From: Candidatus Woesearchaeota archaeon | GTDB lineage: Archaea > Nanobdellota > Nanobdellia > Woesearchaeales > DSVV01 | Assembly: GCA_018661705.1 (NCBI GenBank) | Contig: JABJHR010000019.1 | Span: forward strand, 62,001 to 126,000 | DNA: 64,000 bases | Direction of reading: 5' to 3' | Part shown: piece after piece, positions 48,809-58,481 of the stretch | How the letters are laid out: each line of letters begins with the position of its first letter | How positions within the stretch are numbered: position 1 is the first letter of the stretch | Made by a program: the position numbers and the translations under genes | The notes under the pieces: model-generated | What the model was told of the DNA's origin: nothing | Database searches by the model: none | The model's input: only the letters and a program-made list of their open reading frames with translations

Positions 48809-50626
48809 CTATTTTTTAATATATTCTCTTACTCTAAAATAAGGGTTATCTGAAGTTAATCCTGTTTTTTCTGTTACATCAATTGTATTCTCCATTATCC
48901 ATTTATATTGTTCTGGATGTGATTTTGATATGTCTGATTCAGTTTCAAGGCCAACTCCAACAATTCTTTGATAGAGATTAAATACAAAATACTTTACTTT
49001 TCCCTTCTTAACATGTTTTTCAATCCAATCAACATCAATGCGTGCATAGTTAGCTGTTTTTCTTTGAGTATAAAATAATACTGATTTATCTTCATAATGA
49101 ATTACCGTAACATATTCTAGTCCTTTTGTATTTTCATCAAGAAAATCAGATACTGTTTTTATAGCTTCTGGTCTTTTGTATATTCCGATTCCCCAAATTA
49201 CAAGTAAAGAGGCAGTTAAAATATTAATTACCAAGAATAATGCAATAACAATTCCTGCTCCTTTTTTTAACTTTTCTTTATTCCATTTTCTGAATTTTAT
49301 TAATATTGTTAGTGCTATAGTTATTAAAAGTACTAACAGAAAAATGAGATAAAAATGTTCATTAATTATTGTTAATAATAGTGCAATTACACCCTTAGTA
49401 ATTTTTAAGTTAAATAAACTTGGAAATAAATAAAGCATAATAATGCCGTATAATGTAGTAAATCCCCATAGCAACGGAAATGCTATGCTTTTATTTTTAA
49501 TAAATTTAACATATGAAACGTATATTCCTAAACTTGCTAGAACAACATACGAAGGTGTAAACACAACTTGTCTTTGCAAATATGGTTGTTTGTTTATATA
49601 GAATAAAATTGAAATTGAAATGTATGCTAACCATAAAATATATTCTGGTTTTTTAATGCTTTTTATAATTTTCTTTATTGAAAATACAATTCCATAACAC
49701 ATAGAAACAAATATTAATCCTATGAATGGTGTTAATATGAGGTGTTTACCCATAATTATTATGTTTTTACTAAATGGCATGTACCCATGGTAATTTTTAT
49801 CTAAACCAAGGCTGTGTATAGTGACATATCCTATCCACTTTAAATATGATGTATCATTCCATAAAATGACAGGAATAATCATATAGACCAAATAAACAAC
49901 ACAAGCAATTGACCATGCAATGATAAAATGTTTATATTTTACTAAAAAGTATTTTATGATTTTAAGAATTCTCAGTTTTCTTATATTTTTAAAATCATTA
50001 TTCTTAATGAACAAGTATGGTATCAAACATAAAAGAGGTAATATGCCTCTAAAGTCTGTTGTGAGTACGTTTATTAGAAACATCATTGCTGCAAGATAAA
50101 TATAATGTGTTTTTTTGTCTTCAATTGCTTTTACTACAAAAAAGATTGTTAAAACAACATAAAATGTTAATGCGCTATGAAGAAATCCTGCCCTTGAAAA
50201 AAGTATATGGAATGGAGAAAATGCAAATAAAATACTTGCAATATATGCTATTTTGGTATTGAATTGTCTTTTTATAAGATAAAATAATGGGATTATGGTA
50301 AGTATAGCAAAAATTATACTTGGTAGTTTAACAGCAGTATTGGTATAACCAAAGATAAATATAAATGGAACAATCGGGGTAGCTGCAAAGGGCCTATTAT
50401 ATTTCATATTGTTAAGGGATGAAAGATCATCAGGAAATGCAGGATAAATGGCTTTTATGGGATCTTCTATAATATAACTTGCCATTGTTGCATATTGAGA
50501 ATCATCCCCCCCACTAAGTTCTCCTGTGTTGTGGAATCTCACAGCAAAGGCTAATAACATTAAGAGAATAAGAAAGATAAATTCTTTTTTAAACTGTTTT
50601 TTGTTTTTTCTTGCGATTAATCCCAT
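48809..50626 (-). CDS. Polytopic membrane glycosyltransferase (GT39/ArnT-like)
   Basis: FAVRFHNTGELSGGDDSQYATMASYIIEDP; FSRAGFLHSALTFYVVLTIFF; multi-TM. Confidence 0.85.
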   Translation of the reverse strand: MGLIARKNKKQFKKEFIFLILLMLLAFAVRFHNTGELSGGDDSQYATMASYIIEDPIKAIYPAFPDDLSSLNNMKYNRPFAATPIVPFIFIFGYTNTAVKLPSIIFAILTIIPLFYLIKRQFNTKIAYIASILFAFSPFHILFSRAGFLHSALTFYVVLTIFFVVKAIEDKKTHYIYLAAMMFLINVLTTDFRGILPLLCLIPYLFIKNNDFKNIRKLRILKIIKYFLVKYKHFIIAWSIACVVYLVYMIIPVILWNDTSYLKWIGYVTIHSLGLDKNYHGYMPFSKNIIIMGKHLILTPFIGLIFVSMCYGIVFSIKKIIKSIKKPEYILWLAYISISILFYINKQPYLQRQVVFTPSYVVLASLGIYVSYVKFIKNKSIAFPLLWGFTTLYGIIMLYLFPSLFNLKITKGVIALLLTIINEHFYLIFLLVLLITIALTILIKFRKWNKEKLKKGAGIVIALFLVINILTASLLVIWGIGIYKRPEAIKTVSDFLDENTKGLEYVTVIHYEDKSVLFYTQRKTANYARIDVDWIEKHVKKGKVKYFVFNLYQRIVGVGLETESDISKSHPEQYKWIMENTIDVTEKTGLTSDNPYFRVREYIKK

Positions 50627-50777
50627 TTATTAATGCCCCATCTATGAGAACTGAGCTATATTCTGTTTATATATTTTATTGATTAATAATCTATATTACC
50701 TTCTATATTAATACTTAAATAAATTAATTTTATATGTAAAATTCCTATGGGTAGAATATATCTATAAATTGCAGTGA

Positions 50778-51755
50778 TTATTCTTGTTTTTTTATATCTG
50801 TTATAATCTTGAGCAGGCTTGATTTTAAATCATATTTTGGCTCCCAACTCAATTTTTCTCTTACTTTTTCATAATTCACATTAAAATTAATTTTGGTTTT
50901 ATCAGCATGATCAAGCAATTTTGCTTTAACTACACAATTACACTGTTTCCCTACAAATTCCATTATTTCATTTATGTCATAATCTTTATCTGAACCAATA
51001 TTAAAGATTTCTCCAACTGCTTTTTGTGATGATGCGATTGTAAGTAATACATTTATCACATCCTTAATATGAATAAAATTTAATTTGTTTTCAGGTCGCA
51101 TAAACAGATTAATTTCTTCTTTTTTCTCTAGAACAACTTGTTTTATAATATCATAAATAACACCTCTTTGTAAGCAAGGCCCATAAACATAACTTAATCT
51201 TGCAATAGAAATTGGTGTTTCAAACATTTTATGAAAAAGAAAACAATATTGTTCACATGTGTACTTACTAAGGCTATAAAAATTATCAGGATCTATTTTA
51301 GTTTCTTCAGTACATTTTTGATTTATAGCTAGATTTCTATATAATGCAATTGATGATGGGAATATTACTCTTTTTTTGTCTTTTTTTGCTGCATTAAGAA
51401 CAGTTACTGTTCCAATTATATTAACTTTAGAATCCATTATAGGATCTTTTTGTGCTTTCCAAACAGAAGGATTTGCAGCAAGATGAAAAATTAAATCTAC
51501 TTTATCAACTAATCTAGAAACTAATTCTTGATTAGTTATCTCTCCTTCATATTGTTTAATTTTTTTATCTTCTAATTCTTTATTTTTAGTTCTGCTTAGA
51601 GTTATAACTTCTACTCCCATATCTTTTAGTTTTAAACAAAGATTGCTACCAATAAAACCACTTGCACCTGTAACAAGAACTCTCTTCTCTTTCCAAAATT
51701 CTAAATTGTCATTTTCCATATTCTTTAGCCAATTCAATTTATTCGTATTCTGCAC
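50778..51755 (-). CDS. NAD-dependent epimerase/dehydratase (extended SDR)
   Basis: VLVTGASGFIGSNLCLKLKDMG, FPSSIALY, YSLSKYTCEQY, RLSYVYGP. Confidence 0.9.
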   Translation of the reverse strand: MQNTNKLNWLKNMENDNLEFWKEKRVLVTGASGFIGSNLCLKLKDMGVEVITLSRTKNKELEDKKIKQYEGEITNQELVSRLVDKVDLIFHLAANPSVWKAQKDPIMDSKVNIIGTVTVLNAAKKDKKRVIFPSSIALYRNLAINQKCTEETKIDPDNFYSLSKYTCEQYCFLFHKMFETPISIARLSYVYGPCLQRGVIYDIIKQVVLEKKEEINLFMRPENKLNFIHIKDVINVLLTIASSQKAVGEIFNIGSDKDYDINEIMEFVGKQCNCVVKAKLLDHADKTKINFNVNYEKVREKLSWEPKYDLKSSLLKIITDIKKQE

Positions 51756-53214
51756 GCGTTAATGCTTTAGGATTATTTTTAATCACATTTAATACTTTTT
51801 TAATTGTTTTTTTAATTCCATATTTTTTGTTTGCATAATAGAGTATTTGAAATTTAAGCCAATAATCTTTAACAAACAGGTGTGGGTGTAATAATCTATG
51901 TTTACGAAAGGCGTTATTTATTTCTTTTTCAGTTTTATCTAAATTTTTAATCAGATCCTCATCTGAAAAATCAGTACAATTAAGATACAATCCACAAAAT
52001 CCTTCTAACCCCATTAAATATTCAAATTCGTTTTTTATTAAACCTTTTTCTTTAGCCCAGGTATAAAGTTGTGTTCCAGGAAGTGGTGTAGCAATAGAAA
52101 ATCCTGACATAGGTTCAATATGTAGGTCCATGCAGAATTTTTTTGTTTCTTCAATAGTACTCATATCCTCACCAGGATAACCATACATCATTTGTATATG
52201 TGGGCGAAGTCCTGCTTTTAATGTTTCTTTAATCCCATAGGCATTTTGTTCTACTGTTACTTGTTTATTCATTTTGTCTAATATTTTCTGACTGCCTGAT
52301 TCAATTCCATAACCTACCCAAACACAACCTGCTTCTTTCATTTTTCTTAGCATTTTAGGTGTAACAACATTTACCCTTCCCATACATATCCACTTAATAT
52401 TTAAGGGTTTGATTTTTTCACATACTTCTAACATTCGTTTTTCACTAACCATTAAGAGTTCTTCAGCAAAGTATATTTGTCCTACGTTGTATTTTTCTTT
52501 TAAAAGTTTAATTTCTTTAATAATATTATCTACTGATCTCATTCTTACACTTTTGAAGGTTTTTGAACAAAAATTACAATTCCAAGGACAACCTCTTGCT
52601 GAAATCATATTCATACTATTTGGATATGATGGGTCAAAAAAGAAAGGCGTTTTCAAATATAATTCAACAGGAAAAAGATCCCATGCCGGAAATTCAATTG
52701 TGTCTATATCTTCTATATATTCCATGCTCAATGTTTTAACATAATTATTCTTCTTCAAGAAACTAATTCCTTTAACATTTTCTAATTCTTCAAATCCACT
52801 ACTTTCAATTGTATTAAGAATTTTAGGGAAAGTAGTTTCTCCTTCACCCATTACACAAATATCTACGCCAGTTTTATCTAAGACTACTTCGCTATTATTC
52901 ATTGCTAATGCTCCACCAAGAATGACTTTTGGGTTACTTTCTTTCAGTTTAATCTGTTCTGATATCCATTTTACATATTTAAACTCAGGAGCCATTGCAG
53001 AGATTCCTGCATAATCAAATTGTTTTTCTTTAAGAATAGAGATTACTTTTTCTTTAGAATACATATGTGCATCAATATCAAGTACTTCTACTTCATAACC
53101 ATCTTTCATTAAATATGTGGCAGTGTAAGCTAATCCAAGTGGTAACCACGCCGGATATCTTCTTTTTCCTGAATATATCTGTGGTAAATGAATTAATAGT
53201 ATCTTTTTCTTCAT
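51739..53214 (-). CDS. B12-binding-domain radical SAM protein
   Basis: ILLIHLPQIYSGKRRYPAWLPLGLAYTATYL, ISARGCPWNCNFCSKTFKSV, VGYGIESGSQKILDKMNKQ. Confidence 0.92.
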   Translation of the reverse strand: MKKKILLIHLPQIYSGKRRYPAWLPLGLAYTATYLMKDGYEVEVLDIDAHMYSKEKVISILKEKQFDYAGISAMAPEFKYVKWISEQIKLKESNPKVILGGALAMNNSEVVLDKTGVDICVMGEGETTFPKILNTIESSGFEELENVKGISFLKKNNYVKTLSMEYIEDIDTIEFPAWDLFPVELYLKTPFFFDPSYPNSMNMISARGCPWNCNFCSKTFKSVRMRSVDNIIKEIKLLKEKYNVGQIYFAEELLMVSEKRMLEVCEKIKPLNIKWICMGRVNVVTPKMLRKMKEAGCVWVGYGIESGSQKILDKMNKQVTVEQNAYGIKETLKAGLRPHIQMMYGYPGEDMSTIEETKKFCMDLHIEPMSGFSIATPLPGTQLYTWAKEKGLIKNEFEYLMGLEGFCGLYLNCTDFSDEDLIKNLDKTEKEINNAFRKHRLLHPHLFVKDYWLKFQILYYANKKYGIKKTIKKVLNVIKNNPKALTRAEYE

Positions 53215-53518
53215 TTTTTTAATCTTTATTTTTTATAGATATTTCTTATATATATTGGGTTTTACTTAATTTCCCTGATTCTTATAAATTCTTCTTTAAT
53301 TTATATATTTATTGAAACCATCTTTTTCTGGATTTTAGGGGGCAATTTATGGCTATTAATATGAATTTTGAGATAGTAATAATGACTTATCTTAACCTTT
53401 ATATACAATAAATCCATCCTTTGTTTATTAATTAGTGGTTCCTGACAAGTTACTTTTAGTTAAAAAAGATCTATTCTTTCATAACCTTTTTATACTAAAC
53501 TTTATGATTTTTTTAGTG

Positions 53519-54397
53519 ATGGACACAAACAAACAATTTAATTTATTTGATAAATCATTACTTACTAATAAAAAAGATGTTTTTATTATTTCAGAAGTTG
53601 GCATAAATCATAATGGCTCATTAGAATTAGCTAAAAAGTTGATTGATGTGGCATCTGTTGCAGGTTGTGATTTTGTTAAGTTTCAAAAAAGAACTCCTCA
53701 TTTATGTGTTCCTGATCATCAAAAAAATCTCATGAAGAAGAATACTCCTTGGGGTGACTTAACTTATTTAGATTATAAATTAAAAATAGAATTTGGTAAA
53801 GAAGAATATGATGAACTTGCATTACATTGCATGAATAAAGGAATAAAATTCTTTGCTTCTGTTTGGGATAAACCTTCTTGTGATTTTATGACACAATATA
53901 CCAATATTGCTAAAATTCCTTCTGCTTTAATTACTGATCATGAACTTCTTACTTATGCTAGATCTAGGTTTGATACTTTATTGATTTCAACAGGAATGAG
54001 TACTGAAGAAGAAATTGAAGCTGCAATTCGTGTTGGAAATCCAGATGTTATATTTCATACTAATTCAGCATATCCTTCTAAGACGGAGGAATTAAATTTA
54101 TTATATCTTCAACATTTAGAAGAAAAATATCCCCAAAAATCTATTGGTTATAGTGGTCATGAGTTTGGTTTAGTTACAACTTTTGCAACAATTCCTTTGG
54201 GTGTTAATTGGGTTGAAAGGCACATTACTTTGGAAAGAACCATGTGGGGTAGTGATCAATTAGCATCAGTAGAACCAATTGGTATTATTAAATTAGTAAA
54301 AGGTATAAGAGCTATTCAAAGTGCATTAGGTGTAAAAAAAGAAAGAATAATGTTTGATTCTGAATTAGAAAAAAGAAAATCTCTAAGGGGAAATTAA
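53519..54397 (+). CDS. neuB: N-acetylneuraminate synthase family (NeuB-like) aldolase, no apparent C-terminal SAF domain
   Basis: VFIISEVGINHNGSLELAKKLIDVA, DFVKFQKRTP, IPSALITDHELL, LISTGMST, IGYSGHEFG, VERHITLERTMWGSDQLASVEP; ends ELEKRKSLRGN. Confidence 0.9.
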   Translation: MDTNKQFNLFDKSLLTNKKDVFIISEVGINHNGSLELAKKLIDVASVAGCDFVKFQKRTPHLCVPDHQKNLMKKNTPWGDLTYLDYKLKIEFGKEEYDELALHCMNKGIKFFASVWDKPSCDFMTQYTNIAKIPSALITDHELLTYARSRFDTLLISTGMSTEEEIEAAIRVGNPDVIFHTNSAYPSKTEELNLLYLQHLEEKYPQKSIGYSGHEFGLVTTFATIPLGVNWVERHITLERTMWGSDQLASVEPIGIIKLVKGIRAIQSALGVKKERIMFDSELEKRKSLRGN

Positions 54398-54459
54398 GTT
54401 TTTTCATTGCTTTTCATAATAATAATAGTTTATCTATACGAAGTTATATTTTCATTAAA

Positions 54460-55638
54460 ATGATAAAGACATGGGATAAGTTTGGACTTAAATGGGCATT
54501 AGAAGATTATGATCAAAAATTTAGTTTTGGTAGTAATGCCTATAAAATTTCTGCAGAATTAGCTTTATTAATTGAACCAGTAAAAAAAGGAGACCTAATA
54601 ATGGATGTTGGTTCTGGAACAGGAATTTCTACTGTTGCAATATATGATTCTATTCAAGATAGAGCAAACGTTATTTGTGTGGAGCCTGCAGAAGCAATTA
54701 AGGTTGCAATGCATAAGTTTGGTCATAAAAATTTGTTTGAGTCAGATTCTGTTAATCCTGAAGAAATTAGAAAACAATTAGGGATAGAATTAAGTGAGGA
54801 ATACTTACAATTACTTCAAAAGACAAAGGAAAGGATGGTAATGCGTGCTGAAACAACAACTTTTTTCAATGTTCCTGCACAAGAAATTTCAGATTTAGTT
54901 GGTTCAGGTCATATTTCTGCAGGATCAGTTGACAAAATATTTTGTTTTTCATCTTTTCATTGGCTTGCTAATAATGAAGAAAAAGGAATAACTTCTCCAG
55001 AGTATCTTGTAAATTCTTTAAAAGGCTTTTTTAATGCATTAAAACCAGGTGGCATTTTAGTTTTTAATGAAAGTGGATTACAATATGATTTTGGAGATGC
55101 TTGTGTTGAAGCAACTGGAAAACAATATGCTAATACTCCAATTAATAACATACATATGTTACAACATGAGTTTCATAAAAGATTTTTATCTGAATTAAAT
55201 GATGTTTTATTGGAAAGAGGTTTTTCTGATGCAGCATTAATTGATCCAGATGGTAGAGTTGATAATTATCATTTTTTATTCAATAAAGATTTACTTCAAG
55301 AAATATTTAGTGAAAATGGATTTAAATTTAATAGATTAGAACAATCTTCTAAATATGATCATTTTCAGGCAGGAAATGGGAGCATAAGTTATGTTCCTCA
55401 TAATGGGGAATATCTTTTAACTATCATGCCTAAACAACCAAGCGAATGGGAACGATTTATAGTAACTGGGGGTAATATGCGTTATTTTAATCATGTTGAT
55501 GAACTTAAAGTAATTCCTTCTGATAAAAGAAACGAATTATTACAAACAGCATATGCTAGGACTGTTAAGAAATATTCTTTATTAAGAAATACACCTTATG
55601 GTGAAACCTTTGCGACATTTGTTGCAAAAAAGATTTAA
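54460..55638 (+). CDS. Class I SAM-dependent methyltransferase-like protein with C-terminal extension
   Basis: LIMDVGSGTGISTVAIYDSI, VICVEPAEAIK, IFCFSSFHWLANNEE, LKPGGILVFNES. Confidence 0.85.
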   Translation: MIKTWDKFGLKWALEDYDQKFSFGSNAYKISAELALLIEPVKKGDLIMDVGSGTGISTVAIYDSIQDRANVICVEPAEAIKVAMHKFGHKNLFESDSVNPEEIRKQLGIELSEEYLQLLQKTKERMVMRAETTTFFNVPAQEISDLVGSGHISAGSVDKIFCFSSFHWLANNEEKGITSPEYLVNSLKGFFNALKPGGILVFNESGLQYDFGDACVEATGKQYANTPINNIHMLQHEFHKRFLSELNDVLLERGFSDAALIDPDGRVDNYHFLFNKDLLQEIFSENGFKFNRLEQSSKYDHFQAGNGSISYVPHNGEYLLTIMPKQPSEWERFIVTGGNMRYFNHVDELKVIPSDKRNELLQTAYARTVKKYSLLRNTPYGETFATFVAKKI

Positions 55639-55640
55639 TT

Positions 55641-56813
55641 TTATATGAATTGTTCACATATTTCTCTTACAAATCCTTCTCCGCCATGTTTGTTTGAGAA
55701 ATATTTGCTAACTTTAATAATTAATTTGTGTGAATTTTTAGGGCAGCAAGGATAACCTACTTTTTCCATAACAACGAAATCTTGTATATCATCTCCACAA
55801 TAACAAACTTCTTCATCTTTAATATCATACTTATTTTTTAAATTAGTATATACTGCTAATTTGTCTTTTATTCCTAAATGTATCTCTTTTATTTCAAGTT
55901 TATTCATTCTTTTTCTTACAATATCAGAATCTTCAGAACTTACAACCCCTATTATCATCCCTTTGTTTCTAAGTAATTCAATACCTTTCCCATCTATTCT
56001 TGAGAATTTTAGTGATTCATGTCCTTCTTTGTCGAGATATACTGATCCATCAGTAAATATACCATCTACATCAAATAAAATCATTTTTATTTTAGATAAT
56101 TCTTTTTTATCAAATTGTATTTTATCTTCTTTTTCCTTTAAACAAGGCAACATTCTTTCCGATAATTCAAAATCTTCTATATTATCTATGTCTATTGAAT
56201 TTAAAGGATTCATAACAACAGCAACTAGTTTATTTCCCAACCGGTTATTATTTTTAAGTAAAACCTCAGTTTTAGTTACAAAAATTGCTCCATTCTCTCT
56301 ATATTTTACTGGCATATCTTGACTCATGGGTCTTACAGTATATTCTTGTTTGTATATTCCTTCTTCTATTACTCCACTTAAATAATAATGTTGCATTTCA
56401 CATACTGATAAGACTGTATCAGCATCACTAAATAATGCTTTTTCAATAGCCTTATCCACAATTTCATTTCCCCTTAAAGGTGATGTAGGTTGTAAAAGAA
56501 CAATATAATCTGGTGTATAACCTTTTTTTTCAAGTTCTTTTATAGTATGTATCATCGCTTCTTCAGTTGGGGAATTATCTCCTGCAATATCTAATGGTCT
56601 CATAATTACTTCTGCACCATATTCTTTTGCAATTCTTGCGATTTCCTCATCATCTGTTGATACAATAATTTTATCTATTTTTTTTGATTTTAATGCTGCT
56701 TCTATACTGTATGCTATAAGTGGTTTTCCAGCTATATTTTTAATATTTTTTTTTGGTATTCTTTTTGATCCACCTCTAGCAGGGATGAAAGCAAGTATTT
56801 TTTTATTTATCAT
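55641..56813 (-). CDS. neuA: CMP-nonulosonate (acylneuraminate) cytidylyltransferase fused to KdsC-like HAD phosphatase
   Basis: AFIPARGGSKRIPKKNIKNIAGKPLIAYSI, LQPTSPLR; C-term KMILFDVDGIFTDGSVYLD ... YCGDDIQDFVVMEKVG. Confidence 0.93.
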   Translation of the reverse strand: MINKKILAFIPARGGSKRIPKKNIKNIAGKPLIAYSIEAALKSKKIDKIIVSTDDEEIARIAKEYGAEVIMRPLDIAGDNSPTEEAMIHTIKELEKKGYTPDYIVLLQPTSPLRGNEIVDKAIEKALFSDADTVLSVCEMQHYYLSGVIEEGIYKQEYTVRPMSQDMPVKYRENGAIFVTKTEVLLKNNNRLGNKLVAVVMNPLNSIDIDNIEDFELSERMLPCLKEKEDKIQFDKKELSKIKMILFDVDGIFTDGSVYLDKEGHESLKFSRIDGKGIELLRNKGMIIGVVSSEDSDIVRKRMNKLEIKEIHLGIKDKLAVYTNLKNKYDIKDEEVCYCGDDIQDFVVMEKVGYPCCPKNSHKLIIKVSKYFSNKHGGEGFVREICEQFI

Positions 56814-56864
56814 TTTATTTAATTTTTTATTTTTATATAAATGATTTATAATTGTTTAAATATT

Positions 56865-58475
56865 TTATGTAATAAAATTATTTATATATTCTTTTATTCT
56901 ATCATTAACTTTTCCATCTACTTTGTATAACTCATTTTTAATAAATATTTCTCTTTTTTTATTTTTTTTTGTCATTTTATTATTTAAATCTAAAACATCA
57001 ATCATTGCTTTTTTGATTTCATTTTTTTTATTAACTGTTTTATTACTTATTTTCAAATAATTTTTGTATGGTGGATAATCTAGTTCAAAGTTTAAGATAA
57101 TAGTTTTGATTCTGCATAAAATAGCTTCTAGGCAAACAGTTGAGGTGGGCAATACTAATGCTACATCAGACATCAGCATAATTTCATATATGTTTCTTTC
57201 TTTTATAATCTTTATGTTTGATGAATTCTTTGTTCCTTTTATTATTTCTAAATATTCTTTTTCTAAACAATCTCTTGGGTGTTGTTTTATAATTAAATTT
57301 AAGTTTCCAATTTCTCTAACTGTTTTAATTATTCTTTTAAGATGGTCAATCATATTTTTAGTTGAAGCTGGTTGTGTGTAATAACTTATTGTTTTTAGGT
57401 TAGGATTTAGGTTAAGTTTTCTTATTTCATTTTTTTTATCTATTTTTTTTCTAAGCATTTCAACTTTATCACTATTTGGGCTACCTACTATTTTTATATC
57501 CTTTTCTTTGAATCCTTTTTCTTTTGTTAAGAAATTTTTTGTAGATTCACCATATACAAAAGTTAGATTTGGTATTTTATATCCTCTTTTTATATCGTCT
57601 TCAGTTATGCAATAATATAATGTATCGAGGATCAATCCTTCTTGTATCTCAAAATTTAATATATTCATTGATTTGCTTGTATAATTGATTGATCTTACTT
57701 GTGTTGTGGATCCTCCTGTTGTTATTACTACTTTTGGTTTTATTTTATTGATCATATTTTTTGTGACTTCTATATAGTATATTGCTTCTATTATCATTTT
57801 TGACATAATATCATTAAATAAAGGGAATATCATTTCATTGTAATTAATTTCATTAATTATAAACTGTTTTTTGAATTTATCAGACTTAAGAATTTTATCC
57901 CATATCTTAAGATATTTCCTACTATTTTTCATTATTTTTATGGCTGTAGAAAATTCAAGAAATTTTTCAATAGTATTTGCATCATTATGTGTTTTTATTA
58001 TTTTTTTAATCTTTTTTCCAAATGATCCTCTATCTTCATATATTATTGTTGATGTATGATATGTAGATTTTAGTTTTTCAATAAGCAATCCATTTCTTAC
58101 GTTATAATTATTTTGGTAGAATGAAGGATGTGTTGTTATTACTATATCTCTTTCTTTGATTTTATTTTTTGGAGCAAAAATCTTTCTTAGCATTATTTTT
58201 GTTACAAATGAAATTTTGGGTAGGCAGCTTAAGCAATATCCTTTTTTTCTGTTTTGTATTCTTTCCTCCCCTAGATTGTGAGATGTATTGTTGGAACCCT
58301 TAGCAACATCCATTATATTTTTGATTGAGTAATAATGTTTTGAAGGATTATTTGTCCACATTTCAATTAAAAACCATAAAGATGTATCATCATATCTTAA
58401 TAAGTCAATAATATTTTTCCCTTTATACACCTCTGTTCTTGCTAAATCTTTTATAAATTTATATTCTTGTTTCAT
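56865..58475 (-). CDS. GT-B-like capsule/surface polysaccharide transferase (CDP-glycerol- or polysialyltransferase-like)
   Basis: LTFVYGESTKNFLTKEKGFKEKDIKIVGSPNSD, LIIKQHPRD, MLMSDVALVLPTSTVCLEAILCRIKTIIL. Confidence 0.65.
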   Translation of the reverse strand: MKQEYKFIKDLARTEVYKGKNIIDLLRYDDTSLWFLIEMWTNNPSKHYYSIKNIMDVAKGSNNTSHNLGEERIQNRKKGYCLSCLPKISFVTKIMLRKIFAPKNKIKERDIVITTHPSFYQNNYNVRNGLLIEKLKSTYHTSTIIYEDRGSFGKKIKKIIKTHNDANTIEKFLEFSTAIKIMKNSRKYLKIWDKILKSDKFKKQFIINEINYNEMIFPLFNDIMSKMIIEAIYYIEVTKNMINKIKPKVVITTGGSTTQVRSINYTSKSMNILNFEIQEGLILDTLYYCITEDDIKRGYKIPNLTFVYGESTKNFLTKEKGFKEKDIKIVGSPNSDKVEMLRKKIDKKNEIRKLNLNPNLKTISYYTQPASTKNMIDHLKRIIKTVREIGNLNLIIKQHPRDCLEKEYLEIIKGTKNSSNIKIIKERNIYEIMLMSDVALVLPTSTVCLEAILCRIKTIILNFELDYPPYKNYLKISNKTVNKKNEIKKAMIDVLDLNNKMTKKNKKREIFIKNELYKVDGKVNDRIKEYINNFIT

Positions 58476-58481
58476 TGATTT

